The notes: generated by a model not told the origin, from the letters alone. A stretch of 64,000 nucleotides of DNA from Arthrobacter sp. Leaf337 (GCF_001423745.1 NZ_LMPC01000003.1:62001-126000), one strand, 5' to 3'. Positions 51,220 to 60,865 are shown, numbered from the stretch's first letter. Translations and numbers: made by a program.

Positions 51220-52425
51220 ATGCGGATCGTGATCGCCCCGGACAAGTTCAAGGGCTCGCTGTCCGCCCCGGACGTGGCCCGGCACCTGGCTGCCGGGCTG
51301 CAGTCCGCCACGGGCCACAACCTTGAGGTACTCCGGATTCCGGTGGCCGACGGCGGCGAGGGCACCCTCGATGCCGCCGTCGGCTCCGGCTTCTCCCGCC
51401 GGAGCGCCACGGTCAGCGGCCCTACCGGGCAGCCGCTCCGGGCGGACTTTGCCGTCCGCGGCCGCGAAGCGGTCATCGAAATGGCAGCGGCTTCCGGCCT
51501 CGCCGTCCTCCCCGGCGGCACCTTGGATGCCAAGGGCGCCACCAGCCTGGGCACCGGTGAACTGATCCGGGCGGCGCTCGACGCCGGATGCCGGCAGATC
51601 ATTCTCGGCGTCGGCGGAAGCGCCAACACCGACGGCGGCGCGGGCGTCCTGCAGGGACTGGGCGCGCAACTCCTCGACGCCGACGGCAACGAACTGCCGC
51701 CGGGCGGCGCGGCCCTCGCCAGGCTGGACCGGATCGACTTCTCGGACTTCGATTCCCGCCTGGACGAGACGCGCTTTGTCCTGGCCAGCGACGTGGACAA
51801 CCCCCTGCTCGGGGCGGAGGGCGCTCCCGCGATCTTCGGCCCGCAGAAGGGCGCCACGGCGGACGACGTCGGAACCCTGGACGCGGCGTTGCAGCATTTC
51901 GTGGACGTCCTCGCCGCCGAGATCGGGACCCGCGCACTGAAGGCCGCGGAGGCACCGGGTGCCGGAGCGGCAGGCGGCGTGGGCTACGCCGCCATCGCGG
52001 TCCTGGCCGCAACGCGCAGGCCTGGCATCGACGTCGTGCTTGAATTCACCGGGCTGGCCGACCGGCTGGCTGGCGCCGACCTGGTGATCACCGGCGAAGG
52101 CAGCCTGGACGAACAGAGCCTGCTCGGCAAGACGCCCATGGGCGTGGCGCGTGCTGCTGAACGGGCCGGCGTTCCGGCGGTGGCCGTCTGCGGCCGGACC
52201 ACCCTGACACCGGAGCAACAAAAGGATTCCGGATTCCGGCAGGTCTACCCGCTGACCGCGTTGGAGGCCAAGGTAGAAATATGTATAGCCGAAGCAGGAC
52301 CCCTGCTTGAACAATTGGGAAAGCACATCGGCGCGGAATTGGCGGACCTGACCCAGGCCCCCGCCCCGGCCGGTTCCACCGCGCCGGTGAACAGCGCCCG
52401 CACTAAGGAGCCCCTCAATGTCTGA
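51220..52425 (+). CDS. glxK: glycerate 2-kinase
   Basis: A 401-residue GarK/GlxK-type kinase phosphorylating D-glycerate, feeding glyoxylate carbon into glycolysis as 2-phosphoglycerate. Landmarks are [51 protein letters not shown] and [19 protein letters not shown]. The C-terminus is ~20 residues longer than usual (Ala/Pro-rich) and overlaps allB by 8 bp. Confidence 0.95.
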   Translation: MRIVIAPDKFKGSLSAPDVARHLAAGLQSATGHNLEVLRIPVADGGEGTLDAAVGSGFSRRSATVSGPTGQPLRADFAVRGREAVIEMAAASGLAVLPGGTLDAKGATSLGTGELIRAALDAGCRQIILGVGGSANTDGGAGVLQGLGAQLLDADGNELPPGGAALARLDRIDFSDFDSRLDETRFVLASDVDNPLLGAEGAPAIFGPQKGATADDVGTLDAALQHFVDVLAAEIGTRALKAAEAPGAGAAGGVGYAAIAVLAATRRPGIDVVLEFTGLADRLAGADLVITGEGSLDEQSLLGKTPMGVARAAERAGVPAVAVCGRTTLTPEQQKDSGFRQVYPLTALEAKVEICIAEAGPLLEQLGKHIGAELADLTQAPAPAGSTAPVNSARTKEPLNV

Positions 52426-53761
52426 AGAACGCTTTGACCTCGTTATCCGGGGCCAGCGCATCCTCACCACGGCCGGCATCGCGCCCCGTGAAGTGGGCGT
52501 GCGCGGCGGCAAGATCGTGGCCATCGAACCGCTCGGCAACGGCCTGGCCGGCAGCGAAGTGGTCCAGCTCGCCGACGACGAAACCCTGATTCCCGGCCTG
52601 GTGGACACCCACGTCCATGTCAACGAGCCCGGCCGCACCGAGTGGGAGGGCTTCGCGTCCGCCACCCGCGCCGCAGCGGCCGGCGGTGTCACCACCATCA
52701 TCGACATGCCGCTGAATTCCATTCCGCCCACCACCACCGTGGAAGGCCTCAAGCTCAAGCGTGAAGTGGCCGAGGACCAGGCGTTCGTGGACGTCGGCTT
52801 CTGGGGCGGCGCGGTTCCCGGCAACAAGGCGGACCTGCGCCCGCTGCATGACGAGGGCGTGTTCGGCTTCAAGTGCTTCCTGCTGCACTCCGGCGTGGAC
52901 GAGTTCCCGCACCTGGAAGCGGACGAGATGGAAGAGGACATGGCCGAGCTCAAGTCCTTCGACTCGCTCATGATCGTCCACGCCGAGGACTCGCACGCCA
53001 TTGACCGCGCACCCCATCCGGGCGGCGACCACTACTCCACCTTCCTGGCCTCCCGCCCCCGAGGCGCCGAAAACAAGGCCATCGCCGAGGTGATCGAACG
53101 TGCCCGGTGGACCGGCGCCCGCGCCCACATCCTGCACCTCTCCTCCTCGGACGCGCTCCCGATGATCGCCTCCGCAAAGCGCGACGGCGTCCACCTCACT
53201 GTGGAGACCTGCCCGCACTACCTCACGCTCATGGCCGAGGAGATCCCCGACGGCGCGACTGCCTACAAGTGCTGCCCGCCGATCCGCGAGGCCTCCAACC
53301 GCGAGCTGCTCTGGAGGGGCCTGCAGGACGGCACCATCGACTGCATCGTGTCCGACCACTCCCCGTCGACGCTGGATCTGAAGGACCTGGAGAACGGCGA
53401 CTTCGCCGTGGCCTGGGGCGGTGTCTCCTCGTTGCAGCTGGGCCTCTCGCTCATCTGGACCGAAGCCCGGCACCGCGGCATCCCGCTGGAGCAGGTTGTG
53501 TCCTGGATGGCCGAGAAGCCGGCCGCCCTGGCACGCCTGTCCAACAAGGGCCAGCTGGCACTCGGGTTCGATGCCGATTTCTCGGTCTTCGCCCCGGACG
53601 AGGCCTTCGTGGTGGATGTTTCCAAGCTCAAGCACAAGAACCCCATCACGCCGTACGACGGCAAGGCGCTCTCCGGTGTGGTCCGGAAGACATTCCTGCG
53701 CGGCCATGAGATCGACGGCCAGACCCCCGGCGGCAAGCTCATCCGCCGCGGCGGCGTCTGA
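52418..53761 (+). CDS. allB: allantoinase
   Basis: A 447-residue binuclear-metal amidohydrolase opening allantoin to allantoate. Metal residues are visible: [12 protein letters not shown] (two His), [11 protein letters not shown] (carboxylated Lys), later His in [12 protein letters not shown] and Asp in [10 protein letters not shown]. It starts inside glxK (ATG 52418), so it is translationally coupled. Placing allantoinase with gcl genes indicates that allantoin supplies the glyoxylate. Other ureide genes (allantoate amidohydrolase, uricase) are not in the window. Confidence 0.94.
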   Translation: MSEERFDLVIRGQRILTTAGIAPREVGVRGGKIVAIEPLGNGLAGSEVVQLADDETLIPGLVDTHVHVNEPGRTEWEGFASATRAAAAGGVTTIIDMPLNSIPPTTTVEGLKLKREVAEDQAFVDVGFWGGAVPGNKADLRPLHDEGVFGFKCFLLHSGVDEFPHLEADEMEEDMAELKSFDSLMIVHAEDSHAIDRAPHPGGDHYSTFLASRPRGAENKAIAEVIERARWTGARAHILHLSSSDALPMIASAKRDGVHLTVETCPHYLTLMAEEIPDGATAYKCCPPIREASNRELLWRGLQDGTIDCIVSDHSPSTLDLKDLENGDFAVAWGGVSSLQLGLSLIWTEARHRGIPLEQVVSWMAEKPAALARLSNKGQLALGFDADFSVFAPDEAFVVDVSKLKHKNPITPYDGKALSGVVRKTFLRGHEIDGQTPGGKLIRRGGV

Positions 53762-53772
53762 GGAACCACGCC

Positions 53773-54507
53773 GTGGCTGTCCAGGTACATTCCCCGCGCG
53801 GCATATGTGCGTCCGCTACGGCGACCACTGCTCCGGCAACGCCTGGTCCGGCGAAGGCCGTGGCAGCGGCGCGGGGTCCGCAGCTCAAGGCCCATGGCCT
53901 GGCCGTCTGGGTGACGCCGGACGGCGGGCAGGACATTGACGATGCCATGATGGTTCGCGCCGCGGAACTGTTGCTGGCGCGTGCCCTGAAAATTGCTCCG
54001 GAGGCGGAAGTCCATGTCTGGCCCGCCGCCGGAGCTGCAACTTCCGCTGCCGAGGCTGCCCTGCCGGGGGGACCGCACGGGGCAGCCGGCAGCGGAACCC
54101 GGGTGCCGTCGTCTGCCCTTCCGGAGGACTCCCCGGAAGTGGACGACGACGGCGCCACTCCCCTGCCTCCGTCGGCCGGTCCCGCGAGCCTGGTGTCAGT
54201 GGATCTTGCCGCCGGCGAGGTTCTGCTGGACGGCAAGCTGGTGGCGCTGACCGGCGTCGAATTCAAGCTGCTGCGCTACCTCGTGGAAAACTGTTCGCGG
54301 GCCATCAGCCGTGAAGAGCTGCGGCTTTTCCTGGAATCATTCGATTCCCCAGCGGCGGCCTCCCGTTCCATCGATGTGTATGTGGGCCGGGTGCGGCGGA
54401 AGCTGCGCCGCGGCCGGCATGCGATCGCCACGGTGCGCGGCGGCGGCTACCAGTTCGTCCCGGGCCCGCACACAAAAGTTCGCGGCCCCGCGGAATACTG
54501 CATCTGA
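53773..54507 (+). CDS. orphan winged-helix (Trans_reg_C) protein without receiver
   Basis: A 244-residue protein with a C-terminal OmpR-type winged helix (~140-235; GVEFKLLRYLVENCSRAIS, SIDVYVGRVRRKLRR, ATVRGGGYQFVPG). The N-terminal ~135 residues contain no receiver: a short structured stretch (LAVWVTPDGGQDIDDAMMVR, then AAELLLARALKIAPEAEVHV) and an Ala/Gly/Pro-rich linker. GTG 53773 has TGAGGAACC upstream, 11 bp after allB, so it is probably co-transcribed with the glyoxylate operon. A DNA-binding role is likely; its signal is unknown. Confidence 0.8.
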   Translation: MAVQVHSPRGICASATATTAPATPGPAKAVAAARGPQLKAHGLAVWVTPDGGQDIDDAMMVRAAELLLARALKIAPEAEVHVWPAAGAATSAAEAALPGGPHGAAGSGTRVPSSALPEDSPEVDDDGATPLPPSAGPASLVSVDLAAGEVLLDGKLVALTGVEFKLLRYLVENCSRAISREELRLFLESFDSPAAASRSIDVYVGRVRRKLRRGRHAIATVRGGGYQFVPGPHTKVRGPAEYCI

Positions 54508-54593
54508 AACGGTGGTTGTGCCAGTAGAAACCAGCGCAGCCAGCCCGTTCAGTACGCAGGCTTTGTCAGTAATCAGACTCCCGAAGGATCATC

Positions 54594-55073
54594 ATGACCC
54601 CCACTCTGACCACCAAGCTCCAGCCCGGAACCCAGGCACCGGACTTCACCCTGCCGGACGCTGAGGGCAAGCCGACGTCGCTGGCCGACTACCGCGGCAA
54701 GAACGTCATTGTGTACTTCTACCCGGAAGCGGCCACCCCGGGCTGCACCACCGAGGCGTGCGATTTCCGCGACAGCCTCGAGTCCCTGCAGGGTTCCGGC
54801 TACGAGGTGCTCGGAGTTTCCCCCGACGCCCCCGAGAAGCTGGCACACTTCACCGGCGACTTCGCGCTGACCTTCCCGCTCCTGGCCGACGAGGACCACG
54901 CTGTTGCACTGGCCTACGGCGCCTGGGGCGAAAAGCTGCGCGACGGCGAGGTGACTGAAGGAATCGTCCGCTCCACCGTGGTGCTCGACCCCGAAGGCAA
55001 AGTGAAGCTGGCCCAGTACCAGGTCAAGGCCCAGGGCCACGTCGCGGCGCTGAAGGAAGCCCTGGGCGTCTAG
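54594..55073 (+). CDS. bcp: thiol peroxidase of the Bcp/PrxQ family
   Basis: A 159-residue peroxiredoxin. Peroxidatic Cys51 and resolving Cys56 lie in TPGCTTEACDFRD, the PrxQ pattern with four intervening residues. GTQAPDFTLPDAEGKPTSL is the usual N-terminal strand. It reduces H2O2 and organic peroxides with thioredoxin in the cytosol. ATG 54594 follows AAGGATCATC. The palindromic repeat at 55091 lies just downstream and may terminate it. Confidence 0.95.
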   Translation: MTPTLTTKLQPGTQAPDFTLPDAEGKPTSLADYRGKNVIVYFYPEAATPGCTTEACDFRDSLESLQGSGYEVLGVSPDAPEKLAHFTGDFALTFPLLADEDHAVALAYGAWGEKLRDGEVTEGIVRSTVVLDPEGKVKLAQYQVKAQGHVAALKEALGV

Positions 55074-55090
55074 CCTCCCGCCCACTACCA

Positions 55091-55189
55091 GGACGCTCTC
55101 TCACTTCCTGCGCCTTTTGCCCGAACGCTCTCTCACCCGGTGAACTGGTCCACGGTGAGAGAGCGTTCGGCTTTAAGCGGCAGGAAGTG
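55091..55189. repeat. CTCTCTCAC palindromic repeat, copy A
   Basis: Two CGCTCTCTCAC units are followed by an inverted copy. Inner arms 55122-55137 (CGAACGCTCTCTCACC) pair with 55154-55169, and outer arms CACTTCCTGC (55102-55111) pair with GCAGGAAGTG (55180-55189). It lies directly after bcp. Same family as 55451-55550 and 59826-59935. Confidence 0.88.
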
Positions 55190-55283
55190 ACGGAGGGTTT
55201 GCTGGTCCGGGCGGCGGGGGCCTGTGGACGGGTCATACCCGCGACATGGGGCGGGCACAGTAACGTCACAGCTGTCCCGGGGA

Positions 55284-55421
55284 ATGTTGACCGGACCATC
55301 CCCCGAGCTTTCAGAAGAACCCTCCAGCGACGGCCTCACCGGGGAGGAACTGGCGGAGCAGAGTGAAACGCTCCGCCCGTTCATCGAGGAACGCACCGAA
55401 GCCCTCAAGGACCAGGTCTGA
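55284..55421 (+). CDS. possible small acidic protein
   Basis: A 45-residue frame between two palindromic repeats: MLTGPSPELSEEPSSDGLTG, then EELAEQSETLRPFIEERTEA, acidic with a predicted C-terminal helix. Third codon positions are mostly G or C as in real genes here. The RBS is poor (GGGG abuts the ATG), and the frame could start upstream at 55224. The family is unknown; it may be spurious. Confidence 0.4.
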   Translation: MLTGPSPELSEEPSSDGLTGEELAEQSETLRPFIEERTEALKDQV

Positions 55422-55450
55422 CGCGTTCCGCCGAGGCCCGCCCTTCCCAA

Positions 55451-55550
55451 CGCTCTCTCACTTGTTGCGCCAAAAGCCGGAACCCTCTCTCACTGTCTTG
55501 AAGAAAGTGAGAGAGGGTTCCGGCTTTTTCGGTAGATAGTGAGAGAGGGT
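55451..55550. repeat. CTCTCTCAC palindromic repeat, copy B
   Basis: A perfect 23-bp inverted repeat: 55472-55494 (starts AAAAGCCGG, ends CTCTCTCACT) with 55506-55528, 11-nt loop. Flanking half-units lie at 55451-55462 and 55538-55550. It lies before the convergent end of the gene at 55573 and has a T-run (CTTTTTC), so it can also act as a terminator. Confidence 0.9.
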
Positions 55551-55572
55551 CCGGTGGTTCGGTTGGCCAGGG

Positions 55573-56538
55573 TTAGTGGTGGAGCCGGTCGGAAGCCAGC
55601 GCTGGCTGGCGGACCTGCGCCGGAGTGAAGCGGGCGCCGGCGTCGGGGAAGCCGGGAACCTCGATCCGCGCGTGGCTGTGGACTTCAGAAACCGTGTCCC
55701 GCGTGTGCTCGGCGATCTTTGCCATCGTGGTGACCCACATGCCGTCCATGGCCTTGACCCGGCTGATCAGCTGCTCGAGTGCCACGGCCTTGGAGGGCCG
55801 GCCCGAGATGAACGGGTGGTTGGTCAGCACGAAACAGCTCCCGGCAGCGTGGTGCGCCTCGGCTTCCAGCGTCCACATCTCGAGCACCTTGGCGGGGCTT
55901 TCGATGACGCCGCTGCCGGTCACTCCGGGATAGAACGCGTACTGCTCCCAGTCGTCCAATGCCCAGTCGACCGGGATCTCGACCAGGTCCCTGGAGTCAC
56001 CCTCGGCGACGCTGAATCGGTACGGTGCATCGCCGTCGAGCAGGCTTGAATCGTAGAGGAAGCCGCGGTCTGCAAGGAGGGCCGGCGAGTGCCAGTTGAG
56101 CTCCCACCAGGGGGCGCGGTAGCCCACGGGCCGGACGCCCGCCACCTTGGCCAGTGCTTCCAGTCCACGGTCGATGTACCGCGCCTCGGTGGCGGCGTCG
56201 ATTCCCTGCATGGGTTCGTGCAGGTAGCCGTGGTGGGCGATCTCGTGGCCCGCGTCCACGATCCGCCGCACCACGTCGGGGTAGCTCTCGGCCGTGAAGC
56301 CGGGGATGAAGAAGGTGGCCTGGATATCCTGGCGCTGCAGGATCTGCAGCAGCCGCGGCACAGCAACCTTGGGTCCGTATGACTGGTGGGTCATGAGCGA
56401 CATCCGGCGCGTGCTGGTGGGATCGTGGGCGATGGTGCAGGACTCCGCGTCCACATCGAACGTGAAGGACGCGGCCGCCCGGTAGCCTTCGGGCCAGGTG
56501 ATGGGATGGGCGGAGTCGGGGAAAGCGGGGAATTCCAT
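55573..56538 (-). CDS. NodB-fold polysaccharide deacetylase/imidase-like hydrolase
   Basis: A 321-residue cytosolic hydrolase of the polysaccharide-deacetylase superfamily, PuuE/HpPgdA-like branch. Metal residues look intact: D28/D30 (FTFDVDAE) and H103/H107 (HHGYLHEP, the H-x-x-x-H motif); the catalytic region RAPWWELNWHSP follows. There is no signal peptide, so peptidoglycan is an unlikely substrate. Next to an NCS1 permease and allantoinase, it may act on a cyclic ureide or imide (cyclic imidase or PuuE-type allantoinase). Its stop is 14 bp from the end of the repeat-bearing region. Confidence 0.8.
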   Translation of the reverse strand: MEFPAFPDSAHPITWPEGYRAAASFTFDVDAESCTIAHDPTSTRRMSLMTHQSYGPKVAVPRLLQILQRQDIQATFFIPGFTAESYPDVVRRIVDAGHEIAHHGYLHEPMQGIDAATEARYIDRGLEALAKVAGVRPVGYRAPWWELNWHSPALLADRGFLYDSSLLDGDAPYRFSVAEGDSRDLVEIPVDWALDDWEQYAFYPGVTGSGVIESPAKVLEMWTLEAEAHHAAGSCFVLTNHPFISGRPSKAVALEQLISRVKAMDGMWVTTMAKIAEHTRDTVSEVHSHARIEVPGFPDAGARFTPAQVRQPALASDRLHH

Positions 56539-56552
56539 GGTCCGGTTCCTTT

Positions 56553-58088
56553 CTACAGTGAGACTGCGGTCGTGGTTGCCGGGCGGACTGACGTTTCGGT
56601 TGCAGTGTCTTCCGGGACGGTTACCTGCTGAGCTGCGGCACTGGCCAGAAACTTGCGGTGAACCCGGGGACCAAGTACTGCGTAGCTTGCAGCACTGCTG
56701 AGTCCGCCGGCCAGCCAGGACAGGTCCCAGCCGCCCAGGGCCACGGCGATGGGGCCCTGCATTGCGGGGACAAGCCCGTACATGAACAGCCAGGTGGCGA
56801 AGATGCCGACCAGGAGGGATACGACGCCGGCCCAGTTGACTCCGGGGAGCCGCTTGGTACCCACGCGGTCGAACAGCCGCGAGGCGTCACTGGGCCAGCG
56901 CTTCTCGACCCAGAAGTAGTGCACCAGCATGACGCCGCCCCAGGCGGCCACCCATGCCACGAGTCCGATCAGCCAGGCATCCAGCACTGCGGCGAAGTCT
57001 TCCTGGAAGATGAAGAACACGACGGCGGCCAGCGAGAACACGCCGACGAATAGGTTGAGCTTGCGGCGGCTGATGGTGATGTCGAGCGCCTGCGTGGCGA
57101 CCGAGAAGGTGTAGATGTTCAGGATGTTGGTGGCGATGGGCCCGTGCAGGACCATCAGGAGCACGGGAAGTGCGAGGACGCCGAAGTTCTGGACAATCAG
57201 CTTTCCGGGATCGATCTCGCCGCTGTTGGTGGCGAGGCTGGCGCCCAGGATTCCGAGCCAGACGACGGGGATGAACTGGCCCAGGACTGAGGCCAGGTAG
57301 ACCTTGCGCTTGGGCACTTCGGTGCTGACGAAGCGTGAGTAGTCGGCGGCGTAGGTGAACCAGGTGATTCCCCAGCCGATGCCGATTGCCGTCATGACAG
57401 CGCTCATCGCGGCGATCCGCTCCGAGCCTTCAAGGATGTTGCCGGCAGGTCCGGCGTAGGACCAGTTGATCTTCATGCCGAACCAGGCGACGGCGGACAT
57501 GACCGCAAGGATGATGATAGTGGGCGGCACTGTCCACTTCTCAAATGCTGCGATGGCCTTGTAGCCGAACCAGGCGATGGCAACCTGTGCAGCCATGATG
57601 GTGGTGGCGACGCCGATCTTCCACGCGTAGTTCTGGGCAGTCGGGTCAACCCAGCCGAGGGTTCCGAACAGCGCCATGACCAGGTCCAGGATGATCCATG
57701 TGTTCACCGCACACCAGCCAATGACCAGCAGCGCCTGGATGGCGGCGGGCAGGTAATTTCCGCGCCTGCCGAATGCCGCACGGGCCAGCACCATGCCTGT
57801 TGCCCCGGTCTTCTGGCCGAGCAGGACGAAGCAGCCGAAGAGGAGCATCCCGATCAGGTTCCCCAGGACCAGAACGGTGACGGTGTCGGCAAAACCAAGC
57901 CCGAGGTGGATGCCCAGGGCGCCGAGCACCCAGTTGATGGGTGCGAGGTTTGCGCCGGCCCAGATCCAGAACTGGCCGGATACCTTCCGGGTCCGCTGGG
58001 ATTCGGGAATGGGCTGAAGCCAGGCTTCGACGTCTTCGCCGGCTACGGGCGTTTGGCCGGCCGGGACTGCAGTGGAGTTGTGTTGCAT
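56553..58088 (-). CDS. NCS1 family nucleobase/allantoin permease
   Basis: A 511-residue, 12-helix cation-coupled importer of the NCS1 (cytosine-purine-hydantoin-allantoin) family. Landmarks are FWIWAGANLAPINWVLGAL in helix 1, GATGMVLARAAFGRRGNYLP, and TWFTYAADYSRFVSTEVPKR. It precedes the NodB-fold hydrolase in the same operon (14-bp gap) and is divergent from the PucR regulator. The substrate is probably a purine breakdown product such as allantoin, hydantoin or cytosine. Confidence 0.92.
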   Translation of the reverse strand: MQHNSTAVPAGQTPVAGEDVEAWLQPIPESQRTRKVSGQFWIWAGANLAPINWVLGALGIHLGLGFADTVTVLVLGNLIGMLLFGCFVLLGQKTGATGMVLARAAFGRRGNYLPAAIQALLVIGWCAVNTWIILDLVMALFGTLGWVDPTAQNYAWKIGVATTIMAAQVAIAWFGYKAIAAFEKWTVPPTIIILAVMSAVAWFGMKINWSYAGPAGNILEGSERIAAMSAVMTAIGIGWGITWFTYAADYSRFVSTEVPKRKVYLASVLGQFIPVVWLGILGASLATNSGEIDPGKLIVQNFGVLALPVLLMVLHGPIATNILNIYTFSVATQALDITISRRKLNLFVGVFSLAAVVFFIFQEDFAAVLDAWLIGLVAWVAAWGGVMLVHYFWVEKRWPSDASRLFDRVGTKRLPGVNWAGVVSLLVGIFATWLFMYGLVPAMQGPIAVALGGWDLSWLAGGLSSAASYAVLGPRVHRKFLASAAAQQVTVPEDTATETSVRPATTTAVSL

Positions 58089-58196
58089 GGGGGGCCTCCG
58101 TAGGGGGAAAGGGGTATATCCAGATTATGTGTTGCAGGCCACACCCAACAAGATACGATGTGTACATCAAAACGACCCTTTGCATTACGGAGCGTC
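58089..58196. promoter_or_regulatory. divergent promoter between the NCS1 permease and pucR-like gene
   Basis: A 108-bp gap. GTGTTGCAGGCCACAC (58120-58135) is an inverted repeat GTGT/ACAC and the best operator candidate for the PucR-type regulator. The pucR start at 58197 has GGAG upstream. Confidence 0.4.
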
Positions 58197-59786
58197 ATGC
58201 CGATCAAGCTCAGCGATGTCATGAACCACGCCACCTTCACTGCCGCGGATCCGGTGCTCCGCGCCTGCGCGGCCGCAGCGGCCGATACGCAGCTGCGATG
58301 GGTCCACTCCAGTGAGGTTCTGGACATTGCACCGTTACTTAGCGGCGGCGAACTGCTCCTCACCGGCGGCGACGCCCTGGTCACAGCCTCGGACGCGCGC
58401 CGCGTGGAGTACATCCGCCAGTTGGCTGAGCGCGGCGTCGGTGCGCTGGCGGTGGAAACGGGCCAGCGGCTCGCGTCGCTTCCCTCCTCCATGGTCCGGG
58501 CGGCGGAGGAAGCCGGACTGCCGCTAATCGAATTCCGTAAAGTGGTGCCGTTCGTGGGCATCATGCAGGCCATCAATTCGATGCTGGTCAGCGAATCCGT
58601 GGCCCACCTGCGCCGTGCGGACGAGGCCAGCCATGAGATGGCTGTTGAGCTGGCCCACGGGAGCAGCCTGGACCAGATCCTTGCCGTCCTGGCCGGAATC
58701 ATTGACGCGACACTGGAGCTCTCGTCCGTGTCCGGTGTGACGCTGGGCAATGCCGGCCCCAACGGCGCCGGCACCCGGCCGGAGGGCACCGGCTCTCCGA
58801 CCGACGGCGCCGGCAGTGACGAGGAGCCCGGACACACGGCCGGCACGGGCACTGACGGCACCGTCATCAACATCGATGTGCCGGTCCGCGGTGTGCCGTC
58901 AGCGAGGCTGATCATCACCGTCCCGGCCGACGGCGACATCAACCTCGCGCGCGTTGCCGGCGGCCGCTGCGTGGACATCCTCTCGCTGGCCCTGCTGCAG
59001 CGGATGCCGCCCGGGTTGAAGGAAGTGGCAGGGACTGCACTGCTGCGCGCCGTCAGTTCCGGCAGCCAGCCGTGGCGGCTCCAACAGCTCTCGCCGGCCG
59101 CCGGCATTCCGCCCTCGGCGACGATGGTCGCCGTCGTCGTCCGGACATCCACGTCGCAGCAATTGCGGGTGGCCATGGACAAGATCCTCAAGAAGTCGGC
59201 CCAGCAGAGTGCCAGCTACGTGGACAATGCGGAGGTCCTGGCGCTTGCCGCCCTTCCGTTCGACGGGGCCGCGTCGGCGCGGGCCGAACTCGTTGCCGCG
59301 CTGGAGGAGCTCCCGGTTGAGGCCGGAACCATGACGGCGGTGGGGCCGCTGGCAGCCGGGATCGAGAACGCGCCGTGGTCGCTGTCGGAGGCGAAAGTCG
59401 CACTGGATCTTGCGGTAAACAGTTCACTCCGCGCTGCGGCGCGGCCGACGTCGGACACCGGCGGCGTGGTGCTCGACGTCGAAAATCTCGCCGTGGAACG
59501 TCTGGCGGCACAACACCTGGACCAACGTGCGCGGCAGGATTTTGTCCGCCAGCAGCTGGGGCCCGTGCTGGATCACGATACCCGGCGGAATTCGCAGCTG
59601 CTGGAAACGCTGGCTACGTGGCTCGACTCCGGCTGCAACACGGCGCAGGCCGCACGGGAGCTGCACGTGGAGCGGCAGTCGATGCACCACCGGCTGCAGC
59701 GGATCTTTGAGCTGTGCGGCGGGGATCCGCGCGGAACCGGCCGGCTCGCCGCGCTCCACCTGGCCACCCGGCTGGCCGCGCCGTAG
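58197..59786 (+). CDS. PucR family transcriptional regulator
   Basis: A 529-residue regulator: N-terminal PucR sensor domain (~1-125), a Gly/Thr-rich linker (~180-220), a CdaR/GGDEF-like middle region, and a C-terminal HTH_30 (LLETLATWLDSGCNTAQAAR, then ELHVERQSMHHRLQRIFEL). PucR-type proteins govern purine or amino-acid catabolism. It is divergent from the NCS1 permease and hydrolase and probably activates them in response to a purine-derived ligand. ATG 58197 is chosen over 58158 for its RBS and family start MPIKLSDVM. Confidence 0.9.
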   Translation: MPIKLSDVMNHATFTAADPVLRACAAAAADTQLRWVHSSEVLDIAPLLSGGELLLTGGDALVTASDARRVEYIRQLAERGVGALAVETGQRLASLPSSMVRAAEEAGLPLIEFRKVVPFVGIMQAINSMLVSESVAHLRRADEASHEMAVELAHGSSLDQILAVLAGIIDATLELSSVSGVTLGNAGPNGAGTRPEGTGSPTDGAGSDEEPGHTAGTGTDGTVINIDVPVRGVPSARLIITVPADGDINLARVAGGRCVDILSLALLQRMPPGLKEVAGTALLRAVSSGSQPWRLQQLSPAAGIPPSATMVAVVVRTSTSQQLRVAMDKILKKSAQQSASYVDNAEVLALAALPFDGAASARAELVAALEELPVEAGTMTAVGPLAAGIENAPWSLSEAKVALDLAVNSSLRAAARPTSDTGGVVLDVENLAVERLAAQHLDQRARQDFVRQQLGPVLDHDTRRNSQLLETLATWLDSGCNTAQAARELHVERQSMHHRLQRIFELCGGDPRGTGRLAALHLATRLAAP

Positions 59787-59825
59787 CCCGGCCCGGACGG
59801 GACCGCCCAAAGCGCCCTATCCCCC

Positions 59826-59935
59826 GGGACGCTCTCTCACTTAACGCAGGAAAAGCCGGGACGCTCTCTCACTTCCCCCAAGGAAGTGATAGAGCGTCCC
59901 GGCAAAACCGACAGGAAGGGAGAGAGCGTCCCGGC
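59826..59935. repeat. CTCTCTCAC palindromic repeat, copy C
   Basis: Arms 59855-59876 (starts GCCGGGACGCTCTCTCAC) and 59882-59903 form a 22-bp stem with one mismatch and a 5-nt loop, flanked by half-units GGGACGCTCTCTCAC (59826) and AGAGAGCGTCCCGGC (ending 59935). It lies between the convergent pucR-like and purU genes. Confidence 0.9.
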
Positions 59936-59956
59936 TCCCGGCAAAACGGGCAGGAC

Positions 59957-60862
59957 CTAGCGGAGCACCACGGTCCGGTTGCCCTGCAGGATCACCCGGC
60001 CCTCGCAGTGCCAGCGGACTGCGTTGGACAAAGCCTTGCACTCCGTGTCGCGGCCGGCGGCCACCAGGTCTTCCGGGCCGTAGGTGTGGTCCACCTCAAC
60101 CACCTGCTGGGCGATGATGGGCCCCTCGTCCAGTTCGCCGTTGACGTAGTGCGCGGTGGCGCCCACGGTCTTCACGCCGCGGGCGTAGGCCTGGTGGTAT
60201 GGCTTGGCGCCCTTGAAGCTGGGCAGGAACGAGTGGTGGATGTTGATCGCCTTGCCGTCCAGCTTGCGGGTGAGGCCGTCGCTGAGCACCTGCATGTAGC
60301 GGGCCAGCACCACCAGCTCCACGTCGTACTCGTCCACCAGTTCCAGCAGCCGCGCTTCGGCTTCGGGCTTGGTGGCGGCGGTGACGGGCACGTGGAAGAA
60401 CGGGATGCCGTGCCATTCCACCAGCGCCTGGTGGTCGGTGTGGTTGGAAACCACGGCCACCACGTCCACCGGGAGTTCGCCGATCCGGGCACGGAACAGC
60501 AGGTCGTTGAGGCAGTGCCCGAACTTGGACACCATGATCAGCACCTTGCGCTTGGAGCCGTGCGGCTCCAGCCGCCAGCTCATCCCGAAGCGTTCGGCCA
60601 CCGGACCAAAAGCGGTCCGCAGCGTGTCCGCGGTCGAGGCATCGCCGTCGGACGCAAAGTGCACCCGCATGAAGAAGTGCCCCTCGGACCGTTCGCCGAA
60701 CTGCTGGTTGTCGATGATGTCGCAGCCGTGTTCCAGCAGGAAGCCGGACACGGCATGGACGATGCCCGGCGACTCGCTGCAGTCCAGGGTCAGGACGTGC
60801 TCCACGGTGGTGGCCGGGGCGGCGGCTGACGGCAGGGAAGTTTCAGTCTCAATGGCAGTCAT
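59957..60862 (-). CDS. purU: formyltetrahydrofolate deformylase
   Basis: A 301-residue enzyme hydrolysing 10-formyl-THF to THF and formate. The N-terminal ACT-like domain spans ~20-100 (VLTLDCSESPGIVHAVSGFL), followed by the formyltransferase fold with KFGHCLNDLL, VVSNHTDHQAL and the catalytic segment NIHHSFLPSFKGAKPYHQA plus HYVNGELDEGPII. It lies 3 bp after sdaA and is last in the sox operon, where it balances one-carbon units released by sarcosine oxidation. Confidence 0.95.
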   Translation of the reverse strand: MTAIETETSLPSAAAPATTVEHVLTLDCSESPGIVHAVSGFLLEHGCDIIDNQQFGERSEGHFFMRVHFASDGDASTADTLRTAFGPVAERFGMSWRLEPHGSKRKVLIMVSKFGHCLNDLLFRARIGELPVDVVAVVSNHTDHQALVEWHGIPFFHVPVTAATKPEAEARLLELVDEYDVELVVLARYMQVLSDGLTRKLDGKAINIHHSFLPSFKGAKPYHQAYARGVKTVGATAHYVNGELDEGPIIAQQVVEVDHTYGPEDLVAAGRDTECKALSNAVRWHCEGRVILQGNRTVVLR

Positions 60863-60865
60863 GGC

